64,000 nucleotides of DNA, from positions 4,921,677-4,985,676 of the forward strand of contig OZ025873.1 in assembly GCA_964019415.1 (NCBI GenBank), written 5' to 3'. Origin of the DNA: Ianthella basta. Lineage: Eukaryota; Porifera; Demospongiae; Verongiida; Ianthellidae. The translations under genes and the position numbers were made by a program. Shown piece after piece: positions 56,173 to 64,000 of the stretch. The notes under the pieces are model-generated. The model searched no databases. It had not been told where the DNA came from and worked only from the letters and a program-made list of their open reading frames with translations. Within the stretch, counting starts at the first letter, position 1. Each line of letters opens with the position of its first letter.

Positions 56173-57010
56173 CTACAAACGGCTTTGTTATATGAGGAAG
56201 CCATACATCAAAGCAAGCTGCAGTGTGCTAATTTCGCATAACGCCACTGTCTACACTTTTACACCTCATAACACACTGCGTCAAATGGGGCTCTTATTTG
56301 CTAACCCAATCACTTTCCATCCTTAAACAAACGTTTTGTTTACTGCTTTAGCAAAATGCCTTTGATATTCATCACCTTGTGAACTTTCTCATGAACATTG
56401 GCTCTGGAATGATGAGTGCTTGGCACTTGGAAGCATAGTCATCAGCATAAATTTATGCCTAGCACACGTGTATTTTTATGGCAGTGACATGTAATTGTGC
56501 ATGTAATGTCTTTAGTGACAGAGAAACTCAGATTCCCTTTCCTGCGTTCACTTGACGGATCAAATTGAAGGTAGGTCTCGCCACTCCCAAGTTCTCCAGT
56601 CATTTAAATCCTAGTACACTCTCTAAAAAAAGTTTCTCCCTTCATACGCTGCTTGTAGGACTTCTAATCATCTGCCCTAGTGCCGACTCAAGCGGCGCCG
56701 ACGCTTTATTCAGTACGAGAGGCCGCTGACAGCCTTTTTCGTGCGACGCTTCTCACCTTTCGCCTTGTACTCCGAGAAGATCGTGTTCTCTGGTTTCTAT
56801 AGTAACTTCAGTCAGGTTCGTTCAGTAAATTCATTCGACAGCGAACGAATTCAAACGCTAATCGCTGCTGTTTGAATCGTAACAAGTCAGTTATAACATG
56901 GCCGCTCGGGCGCTTAGCTGATTTATCGCACTCGGGCGCTTCGCGCCCTCGTGTGATAAATCAGCCAGCGCCCTCGCGGCCATGTTATAACTAGTACATA
57001 ATATATTTTA
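56173..57010. other. Right-copy-specific repeat-derived stretch
   Basis: Has no counterpart at 27.1 kb in the left copy. It ends in an inverted repeat at about 56895-56992 (GTTATAACATGGCCGC... / GCGGCCATGTTATAAC) around the hairpin GGGCGCTTCGCGCCC, a motif also at 41107-41130. No gene seen. Confidence 0.5.
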
Positions 57011-57677
57011 TGTTCTAACAGATAATATAATAAAGCATTGTCAAGCTATCTAGTTATTACACAAACACGCAGCTATATATTGCTAAACGGAGTAGCTAGC
57101 TATGGGGTTAACTATCAGGATATTTTGTACACCATGCATGCTGGCCAAAAGAAATTATACTATAGCATGCAAAGCACACCAGAGAAAGGGGCTTTCCATA
57201 TACACCAGTAGCCATATCACACTCCACTATAGCAGCTACACTGCATGACTGCGTGATCACATGCATCACTATGACACACAACCCCATACAGTCACACGAG
57301 CACTAGTGGAGGTTCCAGTGTTATAATAGATGGTTGCATAAGTTATACATTAATACTATAACATCTGTGTAAGAAGTAACATAATTCAGTTTTGTGCAGA
57401 ACGCCAACAAAATGTCATCTTCTTCAGGCATCAACTTTGCCCATTTCCTTGGTTTCCTATCAAAACGGCAAAGAAAGCAAGCCAAATCAACCAACACATA
57501 AGCTGGACAATGTAGTGTGGAGCAGCAGAGACACAAGAACCACCAGAAGACATGCATGCATGCAATACCAATATTCCAGATGACACATGCAAATAGCAAC
57601 ACCGCAGTGTGTGTCAGACGTATTTGCACTTAGTTGCTTGATGATAATGGCATGCATGTCAGTTGCAAGCCCTGGGT

Positions 57678-64000
<6,323 letters not shown>

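Noticed and set aside
57321..57629. Possible further SBNO exon with PRKWAKLMPEEDD
   Set aside because: No donor in the CXXC exon gives the phase needed for this frame; the phase-0 join would add only ten residues before a stop.

Overview
This window is animal nuclear DNA. Genes are split by short GT-AG introns, there are many (AC)n microsatellites, and transposon remnants are dense. The protein-coding content is metazoan: a CREB3-type membrane-anchored bZIP factor, a strawberry-notch (SBNO) homologue and a ZU5/death-fold protein. Compact introns together with ZU5/death-fold genes suggest a non-bilaterian such as a demosponge, but that is inference. All gene models were built by hand from splice sites, reading-frame phase and conservation between duplicated copies.

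Layout. 301-818 (-) is the first exon of a ZU5/CARD-like gene whose remainder lies left of the window. 2881-4673 (-) holds exons of an unrecognised gene, divergent from a complete CREB3-like gene at 5859-9655 (+). Then come three minus-strand genes, A (10167-13654), B (14589-19058) and C (22312-27024). They encode 179-181 aa secreted, furin-type-processed, cysteine-rich proteins with identical four-exon structure. 28.9-31.7 kb is mostly transposon. 30261-39551 (-) is a complete seven-exon copy of the ZU5/CARD-like gene (786 aa), with a broken integrase-type transposon and two unusual repeat arrays in intron 2. 38.67-57.15 kb repeats the left part of the window: ZU5-gene exon 1, the end of the unrecognised gene, then B' (a decayed copy of B) and C' (an intact copy of C). 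The roughly 11 kb holding CREB3 and gene A is missing from this second copy. 57678-64000 (-) is the 3' half of an SBNO gene whose terminal exon encodes a CXXC zinc finger.

How it fits together. The window is a large segmental duplication (unit = ZU5/CARD gene + unrecognised gene + Cys-rich peptide genes), the second copy modified by a LINE, a TIR element and an 11 kb deletion. The most novel content is the secreted Cys-rich family with a shared AAAGGTCA element just upstream of every start codon. Next are the possible Bcl-2-like/ZU5/CARD architecture, the SBNO-CXXC fusion, a CREB3 basic region lacking the invariant Asn, and a family of small palindromic elements with 9-bp target duplications.
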